DNA of 25,794 nucleotides from a virus: the IMG/VR virus record IMGVR_UViG_3300049840_000035, positions 1 to 25,794 of that record; one strand, given 5' to 3'. Positions 5,061 through 11,809 of this stretch are shown here, piece by piece. The first letter of the stretch is position 1, and each line of letters starts with the position of its first letter. The notes below the pieces were generated by a model. That model worked only from the letters and a program-made list of their open reading frames with translations. It had not been told where the DNA came from and made no database searches. Position numbers and translations under genes: made by a program.

Positions 5061-5137
5061 GCGGGTGTAGCTCAGTTGGATAGAGTGTCGGTCTACGAAA
5101 CCGAAGGTCATAGGTTCGAATCCTATCACCCGCGCCA
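5061..5137 (+). tRNA. tRNA-Arg (ACG)
   Basis: A 77-nt cloverleaf. The acceptor GCGGGTG pairs with CACCCGC. The anticodon arm TCGGT/ACCGA has ACG at 5095-5097, the T arm is ATAGG-TTCGAAT-CCTAT, and CCA is encoded at 5135-5137. A34 would need host TadA-type deamination to inosine to read all CGN(U/C/A) codons. Confidence 0.95.
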
Positions 5138-5142
5138 GAAAT

Positions 5143-5217
5143 TGGGGTGTCGCCAAGTGGTAAGGCAACGGGTTTTGATCCCGTCATTCGTAGGTTCGAA
5201 TCCTTCCACCCCAGCCA
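5143..5217 (+). tRNA. tRNA-Gln (TTG)
   Basis: A 75-nt cloverleaf. The acceptor TGGGGTG pairs with CACCCCA. The anticodon arm ACGGG/CCCGT has TTG at 5175-5177, a T arm carrying TTCGAAT is present, and CCA is encoded at 5215-5217. It is five nt downstream of tRNA-Arg, so the pair is surely cotranscribed. Confidence 0.95.
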
Positions 5218-5233
5218 TATGATGAGGAATAGT

Positions 5234-5497
5234 ATGAGTTTTATTAAAGAGTTAGAAAGACTGCAACAGAATATCAAAGAGTTGAATCAGACATTCGAAG
5301 CTTTGACGGAAAGTGTCGAACGATACCAAAACACTCGAAAACCTACAAGAAAGCAATCACCACCAGAGTGGCCAAGTGATTTGCATGAACCAGACCCCAT
5401 AGATCTTGTAGATCCCGAACCAAGATTGTCAATTGATGAAATATCTCCACGAGAGTGGGACGCAATTTCCAAAAGGTTCTATCAAGAACCCAAGTAA
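5234..5497 (+). CDS. Small coiled-coil protein
   Basis: 87 residues from ATG 5234. An upstream open frame continues through tRNA-Gln, but ATG 5234 has an AGGA ribosome-binding site six nt before it. Residues 3-35 (FIKELERLQQNIKELNQTFEALTESVERY) show clear heptad spacing of hydrophobics and predict a short coiled coil. The rest is proline- and acid-rich (HEPDPIDLVDPEPRL), probably disordered, ending in a short helix. No family recognised. It sits between tRNA-Gln and tRNA-Ser. Confidence 0.65.
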   Translation: MSFIKELERLQQNIKELNQTFEALTESVERYQNTRKPTRKQSPPEWPSDLHEPDPIDLVDPEPRLSIDEISPREWDAISKRFYQEPK

Positions 5498-5505
5498 TAA
5501 AATTA

Positions 5506-5593
5506 GGTGGGCTGGCTGAGTGGTCGAAAGCGGCGGTCTTGAAAACCGTTGAACCGAGAGGTTCCGTAGGTTCGAATCCTACGCCCACCGCCA
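5506..5593 (+). tRNA. tRNA-Ser (TGA)
   Basis: An 88-nt class II tRNA. The acceptor GGTGGGC pairs with GCCCACC, anticodon TGA is at 5540-5542, and the long variable arm is GAACCGAGAGGTTC. The T arm is GTAGG-TTCGAAT-CCTAC and CCA is encoded at 5591-5593. It starts 8 nt after the coiled-coil gene. Confidence 0.95.
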
Positions 5594-5600
5594 CTTTTTG

Positions 5601-5608
5601 TATAAATA
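5601..5608 (+). promoter_or_regulatory. T4-type late promoter box
   Basis: TATAAATA at 5601-5608 equals the T4 late -10 consensus recognised by gp55-type sigma. It lies 31 nt upstream of the kinase gene at 5640 and just after tRNA-Ser. No -35 box is expected for this class. Confidence 0.7.
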
Positions 5609-5639
5609 AATACATCTATAACCAACTGACTGTATTACA

Positions 5640-6389
5640 ATGAAATCTTTTAAAACATTCCTAGACGAAGGTGTCGACGATCCGGCAATATTTAAGGCGG
5701 TATTCCTTGCAGGTGGGCCAGGTTCTGGTAAGTCATTCATCGTCGGTAAGACCGGACTTCCGGCACTAGGATATCGAGTCATAAACTCTGATGATGCTTT
5801 TGAGGCGGGACTTGCAAAGGCAGGTCTTGAAATGACACCAGATAATATCTTTTCACCACAGGGTCAGGAGATCCGTGGTAAGGCAAAAAGTGTCACTAAG
5901 AAAAAAGAAGTTAGATCTATGATAGGTCGTCTTGGTCTTGTCATTGATGGTACAGGTAAAGATTCAGACAAAATTGCACGTCAGGCAAAATCTCTAAAAG
6001 GTCTTGGTTATGATGCTGCAATGATTTTCGTCAATACTGATTTGGATACCGCCCTTAATCGTAACCGTATGCGAGCACGATCTCTTCCGGACAAAGAAGT
6101 GACCGCATATTGGAAAACCGTACAGAGCAACATAGGTAAATTCCAAACCCTTTTTGGTAAAGACAAGTTCCTAGTGGTCGATAACTCTGACGGTAAAGAC
6201 TATAAAGCAGAGACTCTACGTGCATACAAAGACATCCGTAAGTTTACTGACAAACCACCAGAGTCTAAGAAGGCAAAGGATTGGATTGAAAAACAACGTG
6301 AGTTAAAGAGAACTGGTGGTCAGAGAGACGCAAAAAGACTTCCTGGCAAGTCCATGAAGATCAAAACCAGATCCGGAAAGATTCGTTAA
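5640..6389 (+). CDS. Zeta-toxin-like P-loop kinase with N-terminal capsid-targeting-like peptide
   Basis: 249 residues. Residues 25-32 (GGPGSGKS) are a Walker A P-loop. INSDDAFEAGL and VIDGTGKDSDKIARQAKSLKGLGYDAAMIFV follow the order seen in zeta-toxin/polynucleotide-kinase-like ATPases, which phosphorylate small substrates such as UDP-GlcNAc or nucleic acid ends. The substrate here is unknown. The N-terminus MKSFKTFLDE matches a peptide shared by other genes in this window and resembles the T4 internal-protein capsid-targeting sequence; cleavage after E10 would release the kinase in the head. The basic Lys/Arg-rich C-terminal tail (about residues 205-249) suits binding to DNA or the head core. 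A late promoter (5601) precedes it. Confidence 0.75.
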   Translation: MKSFKTFLDEGVDDPAIFKAVFLAGGPGSGKSFIVGKTGLPALGYRVINSDDAFEAGLAKAGLEMTPDNIFSPQGQEIRGKAKSVTKKKEVRSMIGRLGLVIDGTGKDSDKIARQAKSLKGLGYDAAMIFVNTDLDTALNRNRMRARSLPDKEVTAYWKTVQSNIGKFQTLFGKDKFLVVDNSDGKDYKAETLRAYKDIRKFTDKPPESKKAKDWIEKQRELKRTGGQRDAKRLPGKSMKIKTRSGKIR

Positions 6390-6396
6390 AAAACTC

Positions 6397-6426
6397 TTGA
6401 CACTCCCCCCCAAACTATAGTATAAT
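6397..6426 (+). promoter_or_regulatory. Sigma70-type promoter for the diheme peroxidase gene
   Basis: TTGACA at 6397-6402 and TATAAT at 6421-6426 with an 18-nt, C-rich spacer. It lies in the 80-nt intergenic gap directly upstream of the peroxidase ATG at 6470, so the gene appears to be transcribed on its own early-type promoter. Confidence 0.75.
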
Positions 6427-6469
6427 TCCTCTCGTAAATTGAAATAGAGTATTGAGAGGCTCTTATATT

Positions 6470-7888
6470 ATGCAACGTTTACTTACTGTAGCGGTAACAA
6501 GCGCACTTATCAGTGCGTGTTCCGGTGGAGGTTCTGACACCCCACCACCCGTCGTGGCAGATCCTGTCACATCACCACCCACAACGACACCCGTCGACCC
6601 AGCAGTCGAGGCACGTGATAATCTACTCACGTTACTTGACTCTACGTCACCGACAGGTTCATACGAGGCATACATCCTACCCGCGAGTGATGACTTCGAC
6701 AATATCCCGCAAGATCCCAGCAATGAGATCACCGCAGAGAAAGTCGCATTGGGTAAGTTGATCTATCACGAGACTGGTATCACCGATGGTAACATCGCGG
6801 GTATGGAAGATACTTTCTCTTGTGCATCTTGTCACAATGCACAGAACGGATTCAAGTCCGGTATTCGTCAAGGTATTGGCGAAGGTGGTATCGGTTTTGA
6901 TCATCGCATGATTGCTGAAGGAATTAATCCAGAAGATGCTGATGTGCAACCAGTAACATCACCTACAGTACTGAATACTGCCTACCAAGAAGTTATGCTT
7001 TGGAATGGTCAGTTCGGTAATGAAGTTGGTGGTATTGTGAACATAGGCATTGACCCAGATCGTCACTTCACGGAAGGTACTCCTAAAGAAGCAAACTTAC
7101 GAAATCTGTCCGGACTAGAGACTCAGGCAGTCGCGGGTCTTGGTGTTCATCGAATGAATGTTGAAGAGGGTTCCATACTCACAACCAATGAATTGTATCA
7201 AATGATGTTCGAAGATGCATATGGAATCGCACAACCAGACGACATGTTGGAAGCTGCTGCTCTTGCAGTCGCTGCATTCGAACGAACCGTCCTATCTAAC
7301 GAGGCACCATTCCAAGACTATCTCCGTGGAGATGAGACTGCGATGACTGAGACTCAGGTCGCTGGTGCAGAAGTATTCTTCGGAAAGGGTAACTGTCACT
7401 CATGTCACAACGGTGCTGCACTATCGTCACCCAAGGGTGCGATGGCAGACCAAATCTTCATGACTGTCGGATTCCACGATCTCGACATCTGGGAAGACGT
7501 GATTGGTGACGTGAATGAAGCAACACGTGAGGGACGTGGGGGTTTCACTGGAGATACACTGGACAAGTTCAAGTTCAAAGTACCACCACTTTACAATCTT
7601 ATAGATACAGAAGTGTTTGGTCATGGTGCTTCGTTCTCTAGTGTAGAAGATGTTGTTAGGTACAAGATTGAAGCGGTACCACAACACCCACAAGTAGAAA
7701 TTGCGGATCTTGACTACAGGTTCACACCTCTGGATCTGACTGAGGATGAGATTGCAAATCTCGTTGAATTCCTTGAAGTTGGTCTACGAGATGACAACTT
7801 GATGCGGTATGTGCCTGAATCTTTACCCAGTGGTAACTGCCCCGTCAACAACGACGAAGTGTCGCGACAAGAACTAGGTTGCGACTAA
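6470..7888 (+). CDS. Diheme cytochrome c peroxidase / MauG-family lipoprotein
   Basis: 472 residues from ATG 6470; an in-frame TTG at 6452 is not preferred because the lipoprotein signal begins at 6470. Residues 1-17 are a signal peptide with lipobox I-S-A-C17, then a Pro/Thr-rich linker (to about 50). Two c-type heme sites are clear: C118-A-S-C121-H122 and C309-H-S-C312-H313. SPTVLNTAYQ...MLWNGQFGNEVGGI corresponds to the inter-heme region (FWDGR-type) of bacterial cytochrome c peroxidases, and KFKVPPLYNL to the conserved segment before the C-terminus. The family reduces H2O2 or oxidises protein substrates in the periplasm, using host cytochrome c maturation. Such an enzyme is highly unusual in a phage; it was probably acquired from a host. 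It has its own promoter and no other respiratory genes nearby. Confidence 0.85.
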   Translation: MQRLLTVAVTSALISACSGGGSDTPPPVVADPVTSPPTTTPVDPAVEARDNLLTLLDSTSPTGSYEAYILPASDDFDNIPQDPSNEITAEKVALGKLIYHETGITDGNIAGMEDTFSCASCHNAQNGFKSGIRQGIGEGGIGFDHRMIAEGINPEDADVQPVTSPTVLNTAYQEVMLWNGQFGNEVGGIVNIGIDPDRHFTEGTPKEANLRNLSGLETQAVAGLGVHRMNVEEGSILTTNELYQMMFEDAYGIAQPDDMLEAAALAVAAFERTVLSNEAPFQDYLRGDETAMTETQVAGAEVFFGKGNCHSCHNGAALSSPKGAMADQIFMTVGFHDLDIWEDVIGDVNEATREGRGGFTGDTLDKFKFKVPPLYNLIDTEVFGHGASFSSVEDVVRYKIEAVPQHPQVEIADLDYRFTPLDLTEDEIANLVEFLEVGLRDDNLMRYVPESLPSGNCPVNNDEVSRQELGCD

Positions 7889-7899
7889 GAAGGAGAATT

Positions 7900-8109
7900 A
7901 TGTCTTACAAAGAATATCACGGTGATATCGCTAAGGTCTGTGACCAGTGTGGATATATCATACAACACATCGAAGATGCAGAAACGCAGCGTGATATTCT
8001 TACAGGTCAATTGAAGTTTTATGTGAAGTCTCTCAAGGTGGAGTCGGAATTACGCGAAACCTTGGTACAATCATACGACAAATGCGACGATTGTGAGACA
8101 TATAAATAG
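7900..8109 (+). CDS. Small protein with two CxxC pairs
   Basis: 69 residues. ATG 7900 has an ideal AAGGAGA ribosome-binding site; an in-frame upstream ATG at 7879 overlaps the peroxidase gene and is rejected. CDQC near the N-terminus and CDDC near the C-terminus flank a helical, heptad-like middle (IEDAETQRDILTGQLKFYVKSLKV). This suggests a helical hairpin closed by a zinc site or a disulfide pair. The last codons and TAG stop lie within the TATAAATA late-promoter box at 8101-8108. Function unknown; redox or zinc-binding is inference. Confidence 0.65.
   Translation: MSYKEYHGDIAKVCDQCGYIIQHIEDAETQRDILTGQLKFYVKSLKVESELRETLVQSYDKCDDCETYK
8101..8108 (+). promoter_or_regulatory. T4-type late promoter box ahead of tRNA-Ala/ncRNA
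   Basis: TATAAATA at 8101-8108, overlapping the stop codon of the previous gene (TAG 8107-8109) and only 10 nt before tRNA-Ala. Transcription from it would start close to the tRNA 5' end and run on into the structured RNA and its terminator. Confidence 0.6.
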
Positions 8110-8117
8110 GAAGTATA

Positions 8118-8193
8118 GGGGCTATAGCTCAGTTGGGAGAGCGCTTGATTTGCATTCAAGAGGTCGTGGGTTCGACTCCCTCTAGCTCCACCA
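8118..8193 (+). tRNA. tRNA-Ala (TGC)
   Basis: A 76-nt cloverleaf. The acceptor GGGGCTA pairs with TAGCTCC (one G-U), the anticodon stem CTTGA/TCAAG has TGC at 8151-8153, a T arm with TTCGACT is present, discriminator is A8190 and CCA is encoded at 8191-8193. The structured RNA's closing helix begins only 4 nt after the CCA, so tRNA 3' processing would create its 5' end. Confidence 0.95.
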
Positions 8194-8363
8194 GTTCCCC
8201 CGCTTGTGCGGGACTCGACATAAGATCGGATAAGCGCAATATCTATGCTGTGCGCCCACGAACGTGATCTCTCAAACGTGCATGTTGAAAATGCCTTGAC
8301 GTTCGTTGGATCTGACTTGCCATCACATGTCCTTTGAGTCCCGCATAAGCGGGGATCTTTTTT
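8194..8363 (+). ncRNA. Candidate structured non-coding RNA
   Basis: The roughly 200-nt stretch between tRNA-Ala and the exonuclease has no convincing gene but much complementary sequence. A 19-bp continuous helix pairs 8198-8216 with 8336-8354 (one G-U). Inside it, GACAT 8217-8221 pairs with ATGTC 8327-8331, AGATC 8223-8227 with GATCT 8309-8313, GCGCA 8234-8238 with TGCGC 8251-8255, and ACGAACGT 8258-8265 with ACGTTCGT 8299-8306; GCAT 8280-8283 pairs with ATGC 8291-8294. These nest into a rod opening on a three-way junction. The 3' arm doubles as an intrinsic terminator. T4 also carries stable non-tRNA RNAs (C and D) in its tRNA cluster, but no homology is claimed. Confidence 0.7.
8339..8363 (+). 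terminator. Intrinsic terminator
   Basis: CCCGC 8340-8344, loop ATAA and GCGGG 8349-8353, then six T residues at 8358-8363. It is the 3' end of the structured RNA. The same arm can instead pair with 8198-8216 over 19 bp, so terminator and long-range helix are alternative partners. Confidence 0.75.
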
Positions 8364-8365
8364 AC

Positions 8366-8394
8366 TTGACATTGACTTTTAACTGTGGTATTAT
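8366..8394 (+). promoter_or_regulatory. Sigma70-type promoter giving a leaderless exonuclease mRNA
   Basis: TTGACA at 8366-8371 and TATTAT at 8389-8394 with 17 nt between; the expected +1 falls on or next to the ATG at 8401. A second overlapping pair, TTGACT 8372-8377 and TATATT 8395-8400 (also 17 nt), would start inside the gene and is less useful. Confidence 0.65.
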
Positions 8395-8400
8395 TATATT

Positions 8401-9078
8401 ATGTTTGAACACGTATTTACAGAACTAACCGAAATGAATGCTGTTACCACTGAGAAGGGGCGACAGTACCGCACACCTGAAGGCATCAACCTTCCATCCA
8501 TCACAACAGTTCTTTCGATACTGTCCCGTGAATCTATTGCAAAGTGGCGAGCAAGAGTAGGTCATGAAGAAGCGAATCGTATCTCGCACCGCGCATCCTC
8601 GCGTGGGACGCGAGTCCACGAGATCGTAGAGAAGTATATCAACAATGAGGAGACCTTTAAGGATGGATATACTCCAGACATTATTAGTAGCTTTGGTGAT
8701 CTTAAGCCCATTTTGGATAGCCGTATCGGTAGAGTATATGCACAGGAAGCCCCTCTCTACTCAAACCACTTGGGAGTGGCTGGTCGCGTCGATTGCGTTG
8801 CTGAGTTCGATGGTAGTCTTTCTATCATTGATTTCAAAACATCTATGAAACCCAAACGGAAGGATTGGATCACCAATTACTTCATGCAAGAGTCCGCCTA
8901 CGCAATCATGTGGGAGGAACGCACGGGTCGTCCCATCACTCAACTTGTCACCATCATATCCGTAGACAACCACGAACCGCAGATCTTTGTCGAACACAGA
9001 GATACGTGGGTCCGACCCCTACGCGAAACAATCGCTAAATATAACGAAGAAAATTCACACAATTCCCTTGACATATAA
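8401..9078 (+). CDS. RecB/Cas4-type PD-(D/E)XK exonuclease
   Basis: 225 residues. The RecB-nuclease motif order is complete: H73 in RGTRVHEIVEKY, D131 in GRVDCVAEF, D144-F-K146 in SIIDFKTSMK, and Q163-x3-Y167 in FMQESAYAIMW. These residues bind Mg2+ and cut DNA in RecB/AddB/Cas4-like exonucleases. Related proteins in T4-like marine phages are probably used in recombination or host DNA breakdown. No ribosome-binding site precedes ATG 8401 and the promoter implies a leaderless transcript; internal ATG 8434 is the alternative start but would drop the N-terminal FEHVFTEL. The TAA stop lies in the next late-promoter box. Confidence 0.8.
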   Translation: MFEHVFTELTEMNAVTTEKGRQYRTPEGINLPSITTVLSILSRESIAKWRARVGHEEANRISHRASSRGTRVHEIVEKYINNEETFKDGYTPDIISSFGDLKPILDSRIGRVYAQEAPLYSNHLGVAGRVDCVAEFDGSLSIIDFKTSMKPKRKDWITNYFMQESAYAIMWEERTGRPITQLVTIISVDNHEPQIFVEHRDTWVRPLRETIAKYNEENSHNSLDI

Positions 9079-9095
9079 ATAGAACCATGTATACT
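9068..9095 (+). promoter_or_regulatory. Overlapping early-type and T4-type late promoters
   Basis: TTGACA 9068-9073 and TATACT 9090-9095 (16-nt spacer) form a sigma70-like promoter. The late box TATAAATA occupies 9074-9081, starting at the first base of the spacer. Both point at the gene at 9124. The exonuclease stop TAA 9076-9078 lies within the late box. Confidence 0.65.
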
Positions 9096-9123
9096 TACCA
9101 TATCAAATTATTAGGGAATTGAT

Positions 9124-10200
9124 ATGAAAACTTTTAAAACATTCCTCTCAGAACAGAGAGTTGATACGACTGCGACTGCGTCATATACCGAACTCTATCC
9201 TGCGCTTATGTTTAATCATAAGTATAGACCCGTCTCCGCAGAAGACGTTAAGAAATTCGTCTACAGAGTGCGACTAGACGATTCTAACAGTAAGAAGACA
9301 TTCATTAATAATTCTGGTACTGATCCAGAATCTGCACGTCAGTACATCGACAAGATGTCTTCTCTCAAAGCATCGCTTGTAAAAACTAAACTAGAGAATT
9401 CAATAGGTATTGTTAACTATCTCTACGATTTGCACAGTTCCAAACCTATCGATTCGGTTCAGTGGGGATTTAGGGATAAACCAAGAGGTGTTGGTAGAAA
9501 TCACGCTGGTGATATATTTGTAAATTTCTCCGACGGCAGTATGATAGGTATCAGTCTAAAGGCAGGTACTTCTAAATCGAAAGAACCTCTATTAAACAGT
9601 TACGTCAATACACAGTATAAGAAGATCGGAAAAGAGGATAGACTCTCTGAACTAGAAAACGCACTCTGGGATTCGGTATATTCTAAATTACCAGCCTTAG
9701 ACTCTTCGGTTAATAAGTCGAACTACATGGAAAATAAAGCCAAGGTTCGACAAGCATACCTTGATTACTTCATTGATAATGAATCTGAGGCGGATGAGTT
9801 ATATGTCATTCAAAACAGAATATGTCGAGAGAAGTTCTGTGAAGAACTCAATACTCTTTCCCTAGAAGAGTTCAAGGAGTGGATATCTTCCAACTTTAAT
9901 CTACAGAAACCACAGACTCCACCTCTTGTATTAGTCAAGGCTGTTAAGAAAACCGCAGAACAAAAGGGCGACGATCTTCAATCTGTCCTACCTCTAGTCA
10001 CGGGGTTCAAGGCAAAACTCAATAAGAAGTCCGTCCAAGAGTGGTTCATTGATATCGATACCGCTGACGAAAGTAAGCGATTAACCATGACCATACGATC
10101 CGATGCGGGTGTAAGAGCAGGTAAAAAACTTGCTGGTCTTGGTAAGTTAGGAAAGTTCACCGCACTCAAGTTGCAGTATAATGGTATCACGGACATATAA
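9124..10200 (+). CDS. Putative packaged PD-(D/E)XK-like nuclease
   Basis: 358 residues. The N-terminal MKTFKTFLSE is the same capsid-targeting-like peptide as in the kinase at 5640, with a possible processing site after E10. The only catalytic-looking segment is GD130-IFVNFSDGSMIGIS144-L-K146-AG: an Asp, then an x-x-K at the end of the following strand, the spacing of PD-(D/E)XK endonuclease cores, with Ser replacing the usual acid. Nuclease function is therefore tentative. No membrane or signal segments. It has early and late promoters in its 45-nt leader and is coupled to the next gene by TAATG. If packaged, it could attack host DNA on injection. Confidence 0.55.
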   Translation: MKTFKTFLSEQRVDTTATASYTELYPALMFNHKYRPVSAEDVKKFVYRVRLDDSNSKKTFINNSGTDPESARQYIDKMSSLKASLVKTKLENSIGIVNYLYDLHSSKPIDSVQWGFRDKPRGVGRNHAGDIFVNFSDGSMIGISLKAGTSKSKEPLLNSYVNTQYKKIGKEDRLSELENALWDSVYSKLPALDSSVNKSNYMENKAKVRQAYLDYFIDNESEADELYVIQNRICREKFCEELNTLSLEEFKEWISSNFNLQKPQTPPLVLVKAVKKTAEQKGDDLQSVLPLVTGFKAKLNKKSVQEWFIDIDTADESKRLTMTIRSDAGVRAGKKLAGLGKLGKFTALKLQYNGITDI

Positions 10201-11420
10201 TGGAAAACTTCTCTTCCTACATTACTGAACAAAAAAACACTCACATGACCCACATTGAGGACAAGGTTCTTTATGGTGGTGTCGACGGGACGCGCGAGGC
10301 GATCAATGCACTGCGTGGACTACGTGATATGTTAGCGGGAAAGAAGGCGGGTAATGTGTCGGTCAAGTGGGACGGCGCACCCGCCATCTTTTGTGGCACC
10401 GACCCGTCAGACGGTCAGTTCTTTGTCGCGAAGAAGGGCATCTTCAACAAGAACCCGAAGGTCTACAAGACCGACGCGGACATCGACGCGGACACCAAGG
10501 GTGACCTTAACACGAAATTAAAACTCGCACTTCAGTATCTCCCAGAACTAAACATTAAGGGAGTCATTCAGGGAGACTTCCTGTTCAGTCGTGCAGACCT
10601 ACAAGGTAAGAAGATCGACGGACAGAAGTACGTCGTCTTCCATCCGAACACAATCGCATACGCAGTGCCTTGGAATCAAGCCGCAGACCTACGCGCTGCA
10701 AAGATCGGTATCGTATGGCACACGACCTACACCGGAGATTCTTTTGAAAACATGAAGGCGTCCTATGGTGTGGACGTATCCAAGTTTCGCACTTCGCGCA
10801 ACGTATGGTCGCAAGACGCTATGCTCCGCGACGTGACTAACGCAACCATGAGTGACAAGGACACCAAAGAGGTTAACTCTCTACTGACCCAGATCGGTCG
10901 TCTATTTAAACAGACATCGTCTACTACACTCAAGGCACTCGAATCAAATCAGAACCTTGCACAGGCGATCGAGACATATAATAATTCGTTCGTTCGTGCA
11001 GGCACACTCATCCCAGACTCTACCAAACACGTCACGGGGTTGGTCGCAAATCGACAAACATACTATCAAAAAGAGATCGCCAGTAAGAAGTCCCAACGTG
11101 GAAAAGACACGTGGATTCAGAAATATGCAGATGAAATGAAGTTTTTCTCGTCAGACAACAAGGCAAATCTCGTAAAAATGTTTGAAATGCAACGTTTGAT
11201 GGTACTGGTGAAATTAAAACTTATAAATAGTTTGGACAAACTAAAGACGATCGACACCTTCGTTCAGACAGTTGACGGATACCAAGTCACTGGTGAAGAG
11301 GGATACGTGGCGATCGATACACTTGGTGGTGATGCGGTGAAACTGGTTGATCGTATGGAGTTCTCATACAACAACTTTTCATCTGATATATTGAAAGGGT
11401 GGGATTCCGCCCGTAGATAA
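10200..11420 (+). CDS. KxDG nucleotidyltransferase/ligase-like protein (DUF6267-like)
   Basis: 406 residues. The N-terminus MENFSSYITEQ fits the shared capsid-targeting-like pattern (cleavage after E10 possible). K56-W-D-G59 in VSVKWDGAPAIF matches motif I of covalent nucleotidyltransferases (the lysine that takes AMP in DNA and RNA ligases). FVAKKG (75-80) and QGDFLF (124-129) follow in the order of motifs III and IV. The sequence around GVDGTREAINALRGLRDML and HTTYTG is typical of a conserved protein of marine T4-like phages that I recall as DUF6267. A ligase-like or nucleotide-transfer activity is inference. Coupled to its neighbour by TAATG. A TATAAATA box lies inside the gene at 11222. 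Confidence 0.7.
   Translation: MENFSSYITEQKNTHMTHIEDKVLYGGVDGTREAINALRGLRDMLAGKKAGNVSVKWDGAPAIFCGTDPSDGQFFVAKKGIFNKNPKVYKTDADIDADTKGDLNTKLKLALQYLPELNIKGVIQGDFLFSRADLQGKKIDGQKYVVFHPNTIAYAVPWNQAADLRAAKIGIVWHTTYTGDSFENMKASYGVDVSKFRTSRNVWSQDAMLRDVTNATMSDKDTKEVNSLLTQIGRLFKQTSSTTLKALESNQNLAQAIETYNNSFVRAGTLIPDSTKHVTGLVANRQTYYQKEIASKKSQRGKDTWIQKYADEMKFFSSDNKANLVKMFEMQRLMVLVKLKLINSLDKLKTIDTFVQTVDGYQVTGEEGYVAIDTLGGDAVKLVDRMEFSYNNFSSDILKGWDSARR
11222..11229 (+). promoter_or_regulatory. Possible intragenic late promoter
   Basis: TATAAATA at 11222-11229 inside the DUF6267-like gene, 215 nt upstream of the basic protein gene at 11444. The sequence equals the other late boxes in the window (5601, 8101, 9074, 18304), but it is within coding sequence and could be chance. 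Confidence 0.4.
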
Positions 11421-11443
11421 CATGGGATAAACCAAAGAGGATA

Positions 11444-11809
11444 ATGACAGTGGAGTCGTTTAAACAATTTGTGGACGAAGTCCTAGATAACATCCAACGT
11501 CGCAAACTTGCAATGCGAATGAAAAAGAACAAGGCGAAGATCGCTATTGCTCGAAAGAAATCAGAACGCAAGATGGCTGACATGGACACTCTAAAGAAAC
11601 GCGCACGTCGATCTGCGCGTAGTCAGATGGTAGATAAACTCTCTAAGGGTAAGTCGAAAGAAGAATTGTCATTAGCGCAAAGAAAGAACATCGAGAAGCG
11701 CCTAGACAATCCTGCCATGCAAAAGAAAATTGACCGTGGTGCCAAGAAACAACTAAAGGTTGTTCGTAAGGCAGAAATACAACGTAAACGTGGACGCGGT
11801 CAAAAGTAA
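11444..11809 (+). CDS. Very basic putative internal head protein
   Basis: 121 residues, overwhelmingly Lys/Arg with helical character (MRMKKNKAKIAIARKKSERK, LKKRARRSARSQMVDKLSK). It starts MTVESFKQFVDE, a capsid-targeting-like peptide. GTG 11450 would give MESFKQFVDE in exact register with the neighbours, so the true start may be there; ATG 11444 is closer to the AGAGG ribosome-binding site. Proteins of this type recur in marine T4-like phages next to DUF6267-like genes. DNA binding or charge neutralisation inside the capsid is the likely role, by inference from charge and context. It is coupled to the next gene through TAATG. Confidence 0.65.
   Translation: MTVESFKQFVDEVLDNIQRRKLAMRMKKNKAKIAIARKKSERKMADMDTLKKRARRSARSQMVDKLSKGKSKEELSLAQRKNIEKRLDNPAMQKKIDRGAKKQLKVVRKAEIQRKRGRGQK

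Noticed and set aside
4914-5222. Open + strand frame (102 codons from GTG) after the secreted zincin
   Set aside because: It runs without a stop through both tRNA-Arg and tRNA-Gln and through the two pseudoknots. The residues after about position 49 are only a tRNA read-through, and the pseudoknot covariation explains the region better. A short real N-terminal peptide is not excluded.
8245-8337. 30-codon + strand frame inside the structured RNA
   Set aside because: It has no ribosome-binding site and lies across paired segments of the RNA; the structure is the simpler explanation.
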